Below, piece by piece: positions 24,881-32,259 of a stretch of DNA of 35,834 nt (within the stretch, counting starts at the first letter, position 1; each line of letters begins with the position of its first letter). Origin of the DNA: Alphaproteobacteria bacterium (lineage in GTDB: Bacteria; Pseudomonadota; Alphaproteobacteria; Sphingomonadales; Kordiimonadaceae); contig SBGU01000037.1 in assembly GCA_006226495.1 (NCBI GenBank), forward strand, positions 1-35,834, given 5' to 3'. A program made the translations under genes and the position numbers. A model generated the notes under the pieces. The model was not told the DNA's origin. It saw only the letters and a list, made by a program, of their open reading frames with translations, and ran no database searches.

Positions 24881-26245
24881 TCAGCGGCCGGTCAGCATCT
24901 TTTCACGGGCTTCTTCGGCCTTCAGATAGTTTTGCCACTGACGGACAGTGTTCTTGTCCTTCTTGTCCTTGGCAATCTTGAGGGCTTCGTTGAAGGCCTT
25001 GTGCGCCGCTTCGAACTCCTTGAGTTCGGTATAGGCGGTGCCTTGCTGCATGGCTGCGGTCAGGCGCTTGTCCTGAGCCTTGTCGTCCTTGGAGTTCAGG
25101 AATGCCTTGTCGACCTGCTCGAAGGACTCGATAGCGTCCTTGTAGCGGTCAAGCTGCATCTGAACCTGGCCGATCTGGAGCCACAGGTCGCCGTCGGACT
25201 CGAGTTTCGCGGAGGCGATCATCGGGTCGATGGCTTTGGCCCATTCGTTGGCCATCATGTAGCACTGGCCAAGCAGACGCAGGTTCTTGGCGTCCTTCTG
25301 GACAAGTTTGTCCTTGAAGGCACGTTCCATGACCCACGCACACTTGATCGGTGCGCCACGGGCGATCTGGATCTGGGCGACGTTGACGATCTGGATCGGC
25401 TTGTCGTCCAGGAAGCCCTGCTTGTAGGCTGCTTCGGTCAGGGAGTAGGAGGTCGTTTCATCCCCCAGTTCCTGATACACAGCAGCAAGCTGGGTCCAGT
25501 AACGCGGTTGCGGCCAGTTGATCAGCAGGATTTCCAGAACATCGCGAACCTTGGTGAAGTCACCCAGTTCCCAGTGGGCCGACAGGGCCAACTGGTACCA
25601 TTGTTCCTTCACCTCGACAGTGTCGGTTGCCTCCGCATCATGGATCGCACGATAGATATATTCGAGCGATTTCCGGAAGTCGTTGCGGGTGTAATAGAGC
25701 TGGGAGATGAACACCAGATGGTTGACGCTGATCAGCGACGGATCGGTGCGGGATTCCCATTCTTTCACATAGGCAATCGCCTTGTCGTAGTTCTCGACGC
25801 TGTAATAGAGCTGCGCGAGGCCATAGACGATGTTGAGTTCGAGGGCTTCGGGAATGCTGTCCTTGTACTGGAGGATCTGCTCGTAGGCACGAATGGTGCC
25901 ACGGGTGTCATCCTCTTCATACGAGATCATCGCCCGGAGCTGCCAAGCGACAGCACGTTCGTAGTCGTTGATCTTGGTGCTATCGAGCAGATCCGACAGG
26001 ACTTCCTTGGCCGTCGCATAGTCTTTGGCGTCCATGGCTTCCTGGGCCTTCTGAATTTGCTTGTGCGCATTCAGGGTCATGGCCGGAACTTTACGGGTTT
26101 TGGCTTGGGAAGCAGAACTCTGCTCCTGTGCGAAGGCCTTGCCTTCACCAAACACCGGCATACCCGAAGGCAGCGGCAGTGCGGCAAGAACCGCGGCTGC
26201 TGCAACTGCCATCGGCAGGGACTTTATGGTCTTGATCATATTCAT
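24881..26245 (-). CDS. Secreted TPR-repeat protein of the TonB operon
   Basis: 454 residues from the ATG at 26245, chosen for its AGGAG seven bases upstream; an ATG at 26266 overlapping the tonB stop is the alternative. A Sec signal peptide ends near KAFAQ (about 40). The rest consists of helical pairs with TPR character (KAQEAMDAKDYATAKEVLSD, YDKAIAYVKEW, DRYKDAIESFEQVDKAF, FEAAHKAFNEALKIA), so it is a periplasmic scaffold. TPR proteins of this kind end TtpC-type TonB operons in marine bacteria, and TonB2-type systems in Vibrio use such a partner. It is the last gene before the terminator at 24827. Confidence 0.88.
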   Translation of the reverse strand: MNMIKTIKSLPMAVAAAAVLAALPLPSGMPVFGEGKAFAQEQSSASQAKTRKVPAMTLNAHKQIQKAQEAMDAKDYATAKEVLSDLLDSTKINDYERAVAWQLRAMISYEEDDTRGTIRAYEQILQYKDSIPEALELNIVYGLAQLYYSVENYDKAIAYVKEWESRTDPSLISVNHLVFISQLYYTRNDFRKSLEYIYRAIHDAEATDTVEVKEQWYQLALSAHWELGDFTKVRDVLEILLINWPQPRYWTQLAAVYQELGDETTSYSLTEAAYKQGFLDDKPIQIVNVAQIQIARGAPIKCAWVMERAFKDKLVQKDAKNLRLLGQCYMMANEWAKAIDPMIASAKLESDGDLWLQIGQVQMQLDRYKDAIESFEQVDKAFLNSKDDKAQDKRLTAAMQQGTAYTELKEFEAAHKAFNEALKIAKDKKDKNTVRQWQNYLKAEEAREKMLTGR

Positions 26246-26265
26246 GACTTTGCTCCTGTCCCCCA

Positions 26266-26880
26266 TCAGTCAGCCAGGTCGAAGCTGAAGCGATATTTCA
26301 CCCCAGACACGGCCATCGGCTTGCCGTTCACAACCTTCGGCTTGTATTTGAACTTGGCAGCGGCTTGCGTCGCGGCGCGTTCGAAATAACCCTTGGGTTC
26401 GGCTTCCACGATGATGATGGAATCAGGCGGTACAGTACCGTCTTCATTCACCGTCAGTTCAACGATCACATAACCCTCGATACCCCGTTCCTGTGCACGG
26501 CGCGGATATTGCGGCTGTACACGGACGAGCGGCAGATAGTCGCCGTCCTGGCTCGGGCCGAGGTCGATGCCACCAAGGTCAACACCGGCACCCGAGTTGG
26601 ACCTGCCGATCGACAGGTTCAGCTTGTTCGGGCCATCGATCTGTACCGTAGGCGTATCGAGTTCCGGCGGAGGCGCTTCAACCTCCGGCGGGCGTTCTAC
26701 TTGCCGCTCCATGCGCTGGGGCGGCTGGTCCTGGATGTCCTGGACGACATCGATAAACCGCAGCTGCTTCTCCTCGTCAATTTTGACATCGTCAAAAGTC
26801 ACCAGGCTCTGCATCAGGAAGAACAGGCCAAAGGTAACCCCAGCCGAGGCAACCAGTGCGGATCCGTAACGAGCAATCAT
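26266..26880 (-). CDS. tonB: TonB-family protein of the TtpC-type operon
   Basis: 204 residues. A membrane helix near the N-terminus (about 8-27) precedes a fairly short proline-rich stretch (QVERPPEVEAPPPELDTP) and a C-terminal TonB domain (VQPQYPRRAQERGIEGYVIV, FKYKPKVVNGKPM). The short reach is typical of TonB2-like proteins. Its ATG shares one base with the stop of the upstream exbD (TGATG). It transmits the proton-motive force to outer-membrane receptors, none of which is in the window. Confidence 0.93.
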   Translation of the reverse strand: MIARYGSALVASAGVTFGLFFLMQSLVTFDDVKIDEEKQLRFIDVVQDIQDQPPQRMERQVERPPEVEAPPPELDTPTVQIDGPNKLNLSIGRSNSGAGVDLGGIDLGPSQDGDYLPLVRVQPQYPRRAQERGIEGYVIVELTVNEDGTVPPDSIIIVEAEPKGYFERAATQAAAKFKYKPKVVNGKPMAVSGVKYRFSFDLAD

Positions 26881-27281
26881 CAGGTTCTCTCCGCAGCTAT
26901 GGCAATTTTTTCGACACCGGCACTCCGCACGGCATCATAGACTTTCATGACCAGTCCAGCCTTCGATTCCTTGTCAGCCTGGATCGCTACCGTCCCTTTC
27001 GGGTTTTCCGCGTGCAGCTTCTCGACGTTCGTGCGAACGGCGTTCAGCTCCACCTTGGACCGGTTGATCCAAATCTCGTCGTTCGGCCGTACAGCAATCA
27101 GGATACTGACCTGACGCTGAATGCGGGCGGTTTGCGCCTCGGGCTTCACGACGTTGATTCCGGCTTCCTTCACGAAGACCGCGGTCACGATGAAGAAGAT
27201 CAGCATGATGAACACGACATCCAGCATGGGTGTCAGGTCGATCTGAGCCTCTTCATCATTCTTCTGTGCGTGGTCTCGCAT
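26880..27281 (-). CDS. exbD: ExbD-family protein (second of two in operon)
   Basis: 133 residues from the ATG at 27281, with GGAG six bases upstream; an adjacent ATG at 27284 and a GTG at 27293 are alternatives. The membrane helix carries the conserved aspartate (IDLTPMLDVVFIMLIFFIVT). The periplasmic part ends with GLVMKVYDAVRSAG. Its stop overlaps the tonB start. Two ExbD genes in a row are normal for TtpC-type operons. Confidence 0.92.
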   Translation of the reverse strand: MRDHAQKNDEEAQIDLTPMLDVVFIMLIFFIVTAVFVKEAGINVVKPEAQTARIQRQVSILIAVRPNDEIWINRSKVELNAVRTNVEKLHAENPKGTVAIQADKESKAGLVMKVYDAVRSAGVEKIAIAAERT

Positions 27282-27295
27282 CATTCTCTCCACTG

Positions 27296-27340
27296 TGCCC
27301 CCTCGGGGGGCATCGCCCTGAAGGGCGGGGGCTTACCCCC
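27296..27340. repeat. Three consecutive short hairpins between exbD genes
   Basis: Side by side lie TGCCCCC-TCG-GGGGGCA (27296-27312), GCCC-TGAA-GGGC (27315-27326) and GGGGG-CTTA-CCCCC (27327-27340). They fill the gap between the two exbD genes, where the other genes of the operon overlap or nearly so. They may adjust the relative amounts of the two subunits by stabilising or pausing the mRNA. Confidence 0.65.
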
Positions 27341-27348
27341 ACCAACGG

Positions 27349-27768
27349 TTATTTCCTGGGCGTTAAAACGATCTTGTCCGGCTGGACGCCGATGGCGATG
27401 GCGGCATCATAGATGCGAACCACGTTGCCAGTATGGGCGCCTTGGGCCGCCTGGATCACGACCGGAGCTTCGGGGCGTTCAACGCTTTCTTTCTTGATGA
27501 TCGACTCAACCGACGAGATGTCGATGGTCCGGAAGTCATGAGTAATCCGGTTGTTGTTGTCGATGATGAAAGCAATTGCACGCTTGTCGTCGTCCGGGGG
27601 CGGAGGATTGTTTTGGGTATTGTTATCCTCCGGCTTATTGATCTCCAGACCGGCTTCTTTAACGAACGAGGCCGTCACGATGAAGAAGATGAGCAGGATG
27701 AATACAACGTCGAGCATCGGCGTCATATTTACTTCTGCTTCGTCTTCTTCCTTCGAGAATTTACGCAT
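27349..27768 (-). CDS. exbD: ExbD-family protein (first of two in operon)
   Basis: 139 residues with GGAG eight bases before the ATG. The membrane helix has the conserved aspartate (VNMTPMLDVVFILLIFFIVT). The periplasmic region has a proline/asparagine-rich insert (NNTQNNPPPPDDDK) and ends VVRIYDAAIAIGVQPDK. It follows the small exbB by 22 bp. It is closely similar in its helix and C-terminus to the separate ExbD at 20.7 kb. Confidence 0.93.
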   Translation of the reverse strand: MRKFSKEEDEAEVNMTPMLDVVFILLIFFIVTASFVKEAGLEINKPEDNNTQNNPPPPDDDKRAIAFIIDNNNRITHDFRTIDISSVESIIKKESVERPEAPVVIQAAQGAHTGNVVRIYDAAIAIGVQPDKIVLTPRK

Positions 27769-27790
27769 TGGTAAAACTCCAGTTTCCGGT

Positions 27791-28318
27791 CTAGTGGTCC
27801 GTGGTCAGGCTGTCTTCAAGCCGTTCCGATTCACGTTTCGCGCGGCGTTCGATATAGGTGCTGAGGAAGACGCCGGAGAGGGCGGCAACCATACCGGCCA
27901 TGGTCGGGATGGTTGCTTTCGATACACCGGCGGCCATGGCGCGAGCGTTCGACGAACCCTGCGATGCCATTACCTCAAACACTTCAATCATGCCCGTAAC
28001 GGTACCCAACAGGCCTACCAGAGGACACAGCGCGACCAAGGTCTTGATCATGCCGATATTCTGGGTCAGCTCTGTGGAGATTTCGGAAATCATGGCCTCA
28101 CGAATTTTGTGAGCATACCAGGACTTCCGCTCCGTGCGGGACTCCCACGCGTCTACAACGCGATTCTTCTGCTTGCGGTACTCCAGGGTGAAGTACCAAA
28201 GACGCTCGACAATCAGCACCCACATGATGAACGTGACCGCAAGGATCATGAAGAGGACGTTGCCGCCCCGCTCCATGAACGATTGGATCGCGTCGAATGC
28301 TTCGTTAAGCGCCAGCAT
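27791..28318 (-). CDS. exbB: ExbB-family proton channel protein (small)
   Basis: 175 residues from the ATG at 28318, which follows a purine-rich GGAGAAAGAG; an ATG at 28339 is also possible. Three membrane helices: NVLFMILAVTFIMWVLIVE, TLVALCPLVGLLGTVTGMIE (the family signature) and MAGMVAALSGVFLSTYIERR. It overlaps the 3' end of the large ExbB-like gene by 14 bp, implying coupled translation. It is the likely pore subunit for the two ExbDs and the TonB downstream. Confidence 0.93.
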   Translation of the reverse strand: MLALNEAFDAIQSFMERGGNVLFMILAVTFIMWVLIVERLWYFTLEYRKQKNRVVDAWESRTERKSWYAHKIREAMISEISTELTQNIGMIKTLVALCPLVGLLGTVTGMIEVFEVMASQGSSNARAMAAGVSKATIPTMAGMVAALSGVFLSTYIERRAKRESERLEDSLTTDH

Positions 28319-29669
28319 GTCCGTGCTCTTTCTCCGCATGAACGGCAATAATGCCTGCGGATTGTTCTTCCAGAACGTGAATCACGGACTTGGAAGTGCC
28401 GGCAACAAAGCTGTGCAGGAGAAGCGTCGGGATCGCGACAACAAGGCCTTCCACGGTGGTCATCAGGGCTGCCGAAATACCGGACGCCATCATCGACGGG
28501 TCACCGGTACCGAACAGGGTAATGGCCTGGAAGGTCTCGATCATACCGGTCACGGTACCGAGGAGACCGAAGAGCGGAGCCACAGCCGAGATCAGCTTGA
28601 TCAGGGTGAGGAAGCGCTCGAGAGCCGGGGTTTCCTTCAGGATCGCCTCGTCGAGTTTCAGCTCGAGGGTTTCAACATCAACGTTCTTGTTGGCTTCATA
28701 TACCGACAGTACACGGCCAAGCGGGTTGTTGGTGTTGGCTTCGCCCGAACGGATCTGACGTTTTACTTTGCCATGTACCAGGGTCAGGTAGAGCCACTGG
28801 ATAACGGCCATCAGAACTGCGATCGCGCCGAGGGTCAGGGTCAGGTAACCGATGAAACCACCCTGGGCCAGGTATTCCGGCAGGGTCGGCTTCTGGATTT
28901 CGAGGTTCAGGAGCTGGCCACGCGAGGGGTCGATACCAACGGCAGCAACACCGGTGTGGGTAGCCTGGAAGCTCGAGATGGTGTCGGTGAAGCGGCTGGA
29001 GGGCTGACGCTGCAGCTCTTCAACAACACCGTCATCTTTCAGGATGTAGTATTTGTTGTCGCCAACCAGACCGAAGTCACCGATACGGGTGAGGTTCACG
29101 CTGGTCATGTTGCCTTCAACGGTGCGCACTTCGTGCGGGAAGGTAACAACCTGGCCCGAACCGATCATCTCGGTGATCATCTGGGTCGGCCAAGCACGGA
29201 TTTCCGCCAGGGTCGGCAGTTCGGAGCTGTCGGAAGCCTTCGCAACCAGGGTATCGATCTCGCCCAGACGGTCGGCGTTGTCGATGGTTACGTGCGACGA
29301 CTTGATGGTGGCTTTCGCGTCACCGGCTGCTTGCTGCAGAACACCGAAGAGTTCCTGAAGCTGGCCAAGACGCTCGCGCTGTACTTCGATCTGACGGGTA
29401 ATTTCAGCTTCGTTGGCACGGCGGGTTTCTTCGAGGCGGGTCGACTCGCGCTCCAGGCTGGCCTGGGTCTGCTTTTCCTTTTCGAGAAGCTGGGCCTGTT
29501 CGGACTTGCGCTTCAGGAAGTCTGCTTCGCGGGCCTTGTGTTCAGCCGACTCGCTCACACGACCTTCACGCACCTTGTTCAGCAGGGTGTTCATGTCAGC
29601 GGTCTGGGCGTTGGCAAGGGTCGAAAAACCGATGACCAGTGCAGCGGCAGAAGTCAGGATTTTCTTCAT
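28305..29669 (-). CDS. Large ExbB/TtpC-like MotA-TolQ-ExbB protein
   Basis: 454 residues. An N-terminal signal sequence (MKKILTSAAALVIGFSTLANA) precedes about 230 residues of periplasmic sequence with a charged coiled coil (KSEQAQLLEKEKQTQASLER). The MotA/TolQ/ExbB core with three membrane helices follows, including VAPLFGLLGTVTGMIETFQA. This extended form corresponds to TtpC, the extra component required by TonB2-type systems in Vibrio and relatives. It starts one base after the DUF3450 stop. Confidence 0.92.
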   Translation of the reverse strand: MKKILTSAAALVIGFSTLANAQTADMNTLLNKVREGRVSESAEHKAREADFLKRKSEQAQLLEKEKQTQASLERESTRLEETRRANEAEITRQIEVQRERLGQLQELFGVLQQAAGDAKATIKSSHVTIDNADRLGEIDTLVAKASDSSELPTLAEIRAWPTQMITEMIGSGQVVTFPHEVRTVEGNMTSVNLTRIGDFGLVGDNKYYILKDDGVVEELQRQPSSRFTDTISSFQATHTGVAAVGIDPSRGQLLNLEIQKPTLPEYLAQGGFIGYLTLTLGAIAVLMAVIQWLYLTLVHGKVKRQIRSGEANTNNPLGRVLSVYEANKNVDVETLELKLDEAILKETPALERFLTLIKLISAVAPLFGLLGTVTGMIETFQAITLFGTGDPSMMASGISAALMTTVEGLVVAIPTLLLHSFVAGTSKSVIHVLEEQSAGIIAVHAEKEHGHAGA

Positions 29670-29670
29670 C

Positions 29671-30444
29671 TTATTTCTCCTTCGGAGCCGCTACAGGCAA
29701 CACGAGTACATCGAGCGGAACTTGACGGCGGGACATCTTAAGCAGTTGCTTAACAGACGTCGCATACTCGTCTTTACGCTCCCAGGCGCCATTGTCGCGG
29801 TTCCAGACGGCGGTCTCTTTGCCGTCTTTGGTCTGGTAGTAGAAGCCGACGCGGCCGATACGCACGAAGTCAACCGAGCGGCCATCCGGCAGCGTGTCTT
29901 CGTAGGCATTCAGGGTGCGACCGTATTGTACTTCTGCCTTGTAGGCTTCAAGCACAACGCGGAAACGTTCCGGATCGTTTACGTTCGGATCGTCCATTGC
30001 TTCTTTCAGCGATTCGATGCGCTCATGACGCTCTGCAAGCTGGAAGGGGATGTCCGCGTTCACGAACTCATCCAGGTTGTCGATCATATCAAGCATCAGA
30101 GGCGTGATCTGGCGCTTGATCTCATCGATCTGGCCAATCGAGTTTTTGATCTTCTCGATTTCTTCTTCCTGCTTGGTGATGACCCGGCGCTGTTGTGCGT
30201 TATAGGCACGCAGACCGGCGTTGGTCTTCAGCACGCCCTTGTATTCGGCAAACAGCTTGGCGGTTGCATCAGCAACAGTATCGATTTTCTGCTGAGAAGC
30301 TTGCGCAATTTTATTGGCTTGGTTCACCTCGTCGACGATCGACTTCAGGCGAGCATCCTGTGCGTTAGCGACAGTTGCACCCAGAAGGATCGAGGCAACC
30401 GCGGCCGTCGAGACAGCTATCCGTTTCACTTTAGCCTTATCCAT
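29671..30444 (-). CDS. DUF3450 periplasmic coiled-coil protein
   Basis: 257 residues. A signal peptide ends near VANAQ (about 29). Long coiled-coil helices (SIVDEVNQANKIAQASQQKI, VITKQEEEIEKIKNSIGQID) are followed by a compact C-terminal domain with RIGRVGFYYQTKDGKE. This is the DUF3450 family, regularly the first gene of TtpC-ExbB-ExbD-TonB-TPR operons. Its precise role is unknown, probably as a periplasmic partner of the TtpC-like protein. No strong ribosome site is visible before the ATG. Confidence 0.9.
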   Translation of the reverse strand: MDKAKVKRIAVSTAAVASILLGATVANAQDARLKSIVDEVNQANKIAQASQQKIDTVADATAKLFAEYKGVLKTNAGLRAYNAQQRRVITKQEEEIEKIKNSIGQIDEIKRQITPLMLDMIDNLDEFVNADIPFQLAERHERIESLKEAMDDPNVNDPERFRVVLEAYKAEVQYGRTLNAYEDTLPDGRSVDFVRIGRVGFYYQTKDGKETAVWNRDNGAWERKDEYATSVKQLLKMSRRQVPLDVLVLPVAAPKEK

Positions 30445-31037
30445 TTTCTGCCCACATGGGTTTTAACAAAGCTACAGACCGGCCCGTGGGCCAAACCGTA
30501 GCGGATTAAACCTTGCAAAGATGTGGTGCCGTATCCGGCTCCAAACCCTTACCCTTTTCTAATTGGGAGCAAGCCGACGCCGTATCATGCTCCGGACATT
30601 GCTGTCCGGATGATGTGCGTCGTGTCAAAAGGCTTTCCCGTACCTCTCCCAATTGTGCCAACCGCCTTGCGGATTTTTCCGCTTTTTGTTTGCCGCCTTT
30701 ATCCGGCCTCAGGGAGGTGGATGGGCGATCTGTTATCTGACCTCTCCAATCGCGTGAGCGACCGGGGGGAGGGCTGAGACAGGCGGTCCGGCTCGGGGCC
30801 TATCATCCAAGAATCTTCTGCGATTCCAAGCAAAAATTTTACTTTTCGTGTTTCACCACCTCTCCAAACATAATTTTGCTGCTGAAACCTGCCCACTTTG
30901 TACGAGCAAGCGTATGTAATAATGTAACATATCCTATTTAAAGTCAACGATTTACAGCGCGACAGTTGAAAGAGTCGGGATTTCCTGAAACCGTTGGTAG
31001 GGGTGAAGGCCTGTATAACCTTCGTTTAAAAAGGGGG
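30445..31037. promoter_or_regulatory. Long leader and promoter region of the TonB operon
   Basis: About 590 bp without a convincing gene. A good minus-strand promoter is present: TTGACT (30947-30942), a 17-bp spacer and CATTAT (30924-30919), surrounded by AT-rich DNA. Transcripts would carry a leader of about 470 nt before the DUF3450 gene. A perfect hairpin TCCGGACA-TTGC-TGTCCGGA (30591-30610) lies in it, without a U-tract. The AT-rich box near the -10 (ATGTAATAATGTAACAT, 30914-30930) is partly palindromic and could bind a regulator. Which regulator cannot be told. Confidence 0.5.
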
Positions 31038-31244
31038 TCAGCCCCGCCCGCCGCGGCGCTGTTTCAGCTCCAGAAGGGCGGCAACAACGCCATGCCACTG
31101 ATTCTCGACGCTGATTTGGATTGCTGCATCAATGCCCATATGGCTGGACAGTTGATTTGCCAGAATCCTGGTGTGGTCGGGAACGCCCGCGCCATCGGCG
31201 TCGGGGAGCGATCGTGCCGGACCGGACTCATGAAGTGAACGCAT
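31038..31244 (-). CDS. Small hypothetical protein
   Basis: 68 residues from an ATG at 31244 with a distant AAGGG. The sequence (DHTRILANQLSSHMGIDAAI, then ENQWHGVVAALLELKQRRG) has the look of a small helical protein, but no family is recognised. An in-frame extension to 31373 has poor composition. It could be spurious. Confidence 0.45.
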   Translation of the reverse strand: MRSLHESGPARSLPDADGAGVPDHTRILANQLSSHMGIDAAIQISVENQWHGVVAALLELKQRRGGRG

Positions 31245-31378
31245 ACTAGGTGCCCTTAACTTAAGCTTACCGAACGCCGCTCCTGATGCACATTGGGGCG
31301 GCACTTGTTCGAGCCTAAGCCAGACTTCTAAAAAACGTGTTAACGGGTCCGTCCAATTTTCGCGACTCCGCAAGGCCG

Positions 31379-32248
31379 CTACAATATCCGTCCCGGCACC
31401 TGCGCCACCGTCATTTCCAGCGAATCAAGGCCATCGATATCAATGCGAATACGGTCCCCTGCGTGCAGGAATTCGGGTGGTGTGCGTCCGGCGCCGACAC
31501 CAGCCGGCGTGCCGGTCAGGATGATGTCGCCGGGTTGCAGTTCTGTCACGCTGCTCAGGACCGCGATCACGGTGGCGATGGGGAAGGTCATGTCGGCGGT
31601 CGTGCCGTCCTGCATCAGCCTGTCGTTAACCCGGGTGCGCAGTGCAAGGCCTTGCGGGTTTGCGATCTCGCCGGCCGGTACGATGGTGGGGCCCAGCGCC
31701 CCCGACCGGTCGATATTCTTGCCCAGGCTGAACTGGCTGGTGCGTTTCTGGATGCGCCTCAGCGAGCCATCGTTGGCGGCGGTATAGCCGAACACATGGT
31801 CCAGCGCCCGCTCCTCCGCGATATGACGCCCCGCCTTGCCGATGACCACGACAAGCTCACCCTCGAAATCGAAACTCGACTCGCCTTCCGGGAATTCGGT
31901 GGTGCCCCTGTGTCCGACAAAGGACGACGCAAAGCGGATGAAGATGTCGGGCGCCACGGGGCCGCCCGACGCCATGCCCATTTCCCTGGCATGGTCGGCA
32001 TAGTTTTTCCCGATACAGAAAATGCGGCCTGAAGGCGACAGCGGCGCCCGCCAGCCGTCTTCAGGGACCGGCAGCCAGCCCGTCCGCGGTGCCTGCGTCA
32101 CAAAGGCCTGCCAGTTTCCGACCCAGGCCAGGAACTGCGCCAGGTCGTTTGGCGCAGCCGCGTTCACCGCCGATACGGGCAGGAACCGACCATCTTTCAC
32201 CAGCGAAAGCGCCGGCTGGTTTGCGGTCTCGATCAGGGCCAGTCGCAT
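31379..32248 (-). CDS. Fumarylacetoacetate hydrolase-family protein
   Basis: 289 residues from the ATG at 32248, preceded by AAAGGA. The catalytic FAH domain begins near residue 75 (RIFCIGKNYADHAREMG). It has the metal-binding acidic residues in SSFDFEGELVVVIGK and the D in GYTAANDGS, and ends with GDIILTGTPAGVGAGRTPPE. Members hydrolyse, decarboxylate or isomerise acyl-pyruvate type compounds in aromatic catabolism; substrate prediction from sequence is unreliable. It lies 11 bp after the pabB-pabC gene and is probably co-transcribed. Confidence 0.9.
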   Translation of the reverse strand: MRLALIETANQPALSLVKDGRFLPVSAVNAAAPNDLAQFLAWVGNWQAFVTQAPRTGWLPVPEDGWRAPLSPSGRIFCIGKNYADHAREMGMASGGPVAPDIFIRFASSFVGHRGTTEFPEGESSFDFEGELVVVIGKAGRHIAEERALDHVFGYTAANDGSLRRIQKRTSQFSLGKNIDRSGALGPTIVPAGEIANPQGLALRTRVNDRLMQDGTTADMTFPIATVIAVLSSVTELQPGDIILTGTPAGVGAGRTPPEFLHAGDRIRIDIDGLDSLEMTVAQVPGRIL

Positions 32249-32259
32249 GGTGTATCCTT

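Noticed and set aside
24839-26389. 516-residue plus-strand open frame
   Set aside because: It is antisense to the TPR gene, whose signal peptide, repeats and operon position are convincing. The plus-strand frames at 28134-29741 and 29413-30501 are likewise shadows of the ExbB and DUF3450 genes.
30591-30610. Hairpin TCCGGACA-TTGC-TGTCCGGA as a terminator
   Set aside because: No T-run follows on either strand, so it is recorded only as a structure in the leader.
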